14,370 nt of DNA. It comes from Thermoplasmatota archaeon. Lineage in GTDB: Archaea > Thermoplasmatota > E2 > DHVEG-1. Location of the stretch: NCBI GenBank assembly GCA_018334795.1, contig JAGXLH010000037.1:1-14370 (forward strand), in the 5' to 3' direction. The notes below the pieces were generated by a model. The model searched no databases. It was not told the DNA's origin and worked only from the letters and a program-made list of their open reading frames with translations. A program made the position numbers and the translations under genes. The first letter of the stretch is position 1. Each line of letters opens with the position of its first letter. Shown here one piece after another: positions 13,012-14,370 of this stretch.

Positions 13012-14295
13012 CTGTCCAATTATCTCTGAAAAATCAGTATATTTTTGTAATACATCTGGAACTTTCACACTACCATCCTCTTGTTGATAATTCTCAAGAA
13101 TGCAGGTGAGACCACGTTCAATGGCTATCAGTGTTGAATTCAAGGAGTGAGCTATTTGTGTTGGCATTCCATCCTTCTCTCGGTATCTGATCTTTAAACG
13201 TCTGGTTTGATAATCCGTGCAATTACTTGTTGATACTAATTCTCTATATGTTTCCTGGGATGGATACCATCCTTCTAGATCAAATTTCTTTGAAGCGACA
13301 ATTCCAAGATCACCTGTGCAAATATTCACCTTTCGATACGGAATTTTGAGTGATTGCCAGAATAATTCAGCAGTTTCAAATAAATATTCATGTTCTTTCC
13401 AACTCTGATCCGGGCTCGTAAGAGAAATTTGTTCTATTTTTTCAAAATGATGTGTGCGAAAGATGCCTTTGGTATCTTTTCCATGGGCTCCAGCTTCAGT
13501 TCGAAAACAAGTGGAAAAACCAGCATATCGAAGCGGGAAATCATCTTCATACAATATTTCATCAGCATGCATACCAACAAGTGGTGCTTCACTTGTTCCA
13601 ACTAAGAATAAATCTTCATCTTCAATCTTGTAAACATCATCCCGGTATGTTGGTAAAAACCCTCCGCCTTCCATCACAAATCCTTTTACTAAGGTTGGTG
13701 GAATAATCAATCGATAACCTCGTTTTCTCAGTAAATGTTGTGCATGTTGAATGATTGCTAATTCAAGACTGACTAGGTCATCTTGTAAAAAATAAAAGCG
13801 AGCACCTGAGGTTTTTGCAGCTCGTTCAATGTCTGCTAATTGCAAGGATTCAACAAGATCAACATGAGATAATGGTTCAAAATGAAATGATGGTTGTTCA
13901 CCCCATGTTTCAACAGTTACATTTCCTTCATCATCCTCACCATAAGGTACTGATTCATGAAGTAAATTTGGAATTTGAAGTAATAAAGCATCTCGATGTT
14001 TTTTTGTTTGTTCTCTTTTCTTCTCAAGTTCCTTAATTTGATCAGGAATCTTTTTAGCTTCAGCAATGACGGTTGGAATCTGATCTGATTTTCCATCTTT
14101 TTTTAGTTGTTTAATAGACGTTGTGAGTTCATTTCTTTTTTGTCGCAGCAAATCTTCTTCAGATTTAAGTTGTCGCCATTGTTCATCAACGGCAATAACC
14201 TGATCGAGCATGTTCAAAAACTTTGGTTTTTTTCTTCGTTCAAGATTGTTTCTGACAAGATCTGGATTTTCTCGGATGAGTTTAATATCTAACAT
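12991..14295 (-). CDS. serS: Seryl-tRNA synthetase
   Basis: A 434-aa class II synthetase from the ATG at 14295 (MLDIKLIRENPDLVRNNLERR); a TTG at 14304 adds three residues and is less likely. The N-terminal about 105 residues are the long antiparallel coiled coil that grips the tRNA-Ser variable arm (EEDLLRQKRNEL through IKELEKKREQTKK). The catalytic core follows: LVGTSEAPL (serine site), motif 2 FRTEAGAHGKDTKGIFRTHHFEKIEQ, and motif 3 IAHSLNSTLIAIERGLTCILENYQQEDGSV. It charges tRNA-Ser and the precursor of selenocysteinyl-tRNA. It is the canonical bacterial/eukaryotic-like type, not the rare methanogen form. The C-terminus ends in a poly-Lys tail (KKKKKE). Confidence 0.96.
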   Translation of the reverse strand: MLDIKLIRENPDLVRNNLERRKKPKFLNMLDQVIAVDEQWRQLKSEEDLLRQKRNELTTSIKQLKKDGKSDQIPTVIAEAKKIPDQIKELEKKREQTKKHRDALLLQIPNLLHESVPYGEDDEGNVTVETWGEQPSFHFEPLSHVDLVESLQLADIERAAKTSGARFYFLQDDLVSLELAIIQHAQHLLRKRGYRLIIPPTLVKGFVMEGGGFLPTYRDDVYKIEDEDLFLVGTSEAPLVGMHADEILYEDDFPLRYAGFSTCFRTEAGAHGKDTKGIFRTHHFEKIEQISLTSPDQSWKEHEYLFETAELFWQSLKIPYRKVNICTGDLGIVASKKFDLEGWYPSQETYRELVSTSNCTDYQTRRLKIRYREKDGMPTQIAHSLNSTLIAIERGLTCILENYQQEDGSVKVPDVLQKYTDFSEIIGQKKKKKE

Positions 14296-14370
14296 AGAAC
14301 ACAACCGGAAAAGTACTTTCTTCTTAAGAGTCTTTTTGTTACCATCCTAAAATTTCAGATGAAATTAGGG

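Noticed and set aside
14339..14370. C-terminal end of a gene upstream of serS (minus-strand frame open to the edge, ending LISSEILGW)
   Set aside because: Nine codons are too few to call. It is plausible but cannot be supported from this window.

Overview
The window reads as low-GC archaeal chromosome. The archaeal signs are TATA-box promoters about 25 bp upstream of leaderless or near-leaderless starts, Shine-Dalgarno (SD) motifs of the GGTGAT/GGAGG type inside operons, T-rich terminators, and a radical SAM protein of the tetraether lipid synthase (Tes) family. Two secreted papain-like peptidases with C-terminal Ig-like domains fit a protein-degrading Thermoplasmatota-type sediment archaeon such as the MBG-D group. 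That taxonomic placement is inference.

Left part (1-3660): the N-terminus of a secreted protein runs off the left edge. Then come two small paralogous proteins of unknown function in line behind a winged-helix regulator, all on the minus strand. Divergent from the regulator is a pair of overlapping half-permeases of the COG0701 (ArsP/YraQ-like) type. They converge, with an 11-bp overlap, on a secreted transglutaminase-fold protein that appears to lack the catalytic cysteine.

Metal locus (3830-6992): a minus-strand operon encodes a DtxR-like regulator, a ZnuA-like lipoprotein, an ABC ATPase and an ABC-3 permease. It is headed by a 19-bp palindrome between the TATA box and the start codon, which suggests metal-dependent autorepression of zinc or manganese uptake. 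A roughly 490-bp stretch follows with no convincing gene.

Middle (7463-12013): a Tes-family radical SAM protein that lacks the first CX3CX2C motif; an MntR/DtxR regulator with a hybrid metal site and its own palindromic operator; and a tandem pair of secreted papain-like peptidases that share nucleotide-identical tracts, which suggests gene conversion.

Right part (12063-14370): the most interesting element is a minus-strand fluoride (crcB-motif) riboswitch candidate at 12628-12692. Its P3 loop is complementary to the SD of the next ORF, which suggests a translational ON switch. It leads not into a known fluoride exporter but into a run of three very small genes: a 37-aa hydrophobic peptide, overlapping a 76-aa coiled-coil protein, then a 44-aa protein. 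A 2[4Fe-4S] ferredoxin diverges from the same TATA region and converges on seryl-tRNA synthetase.
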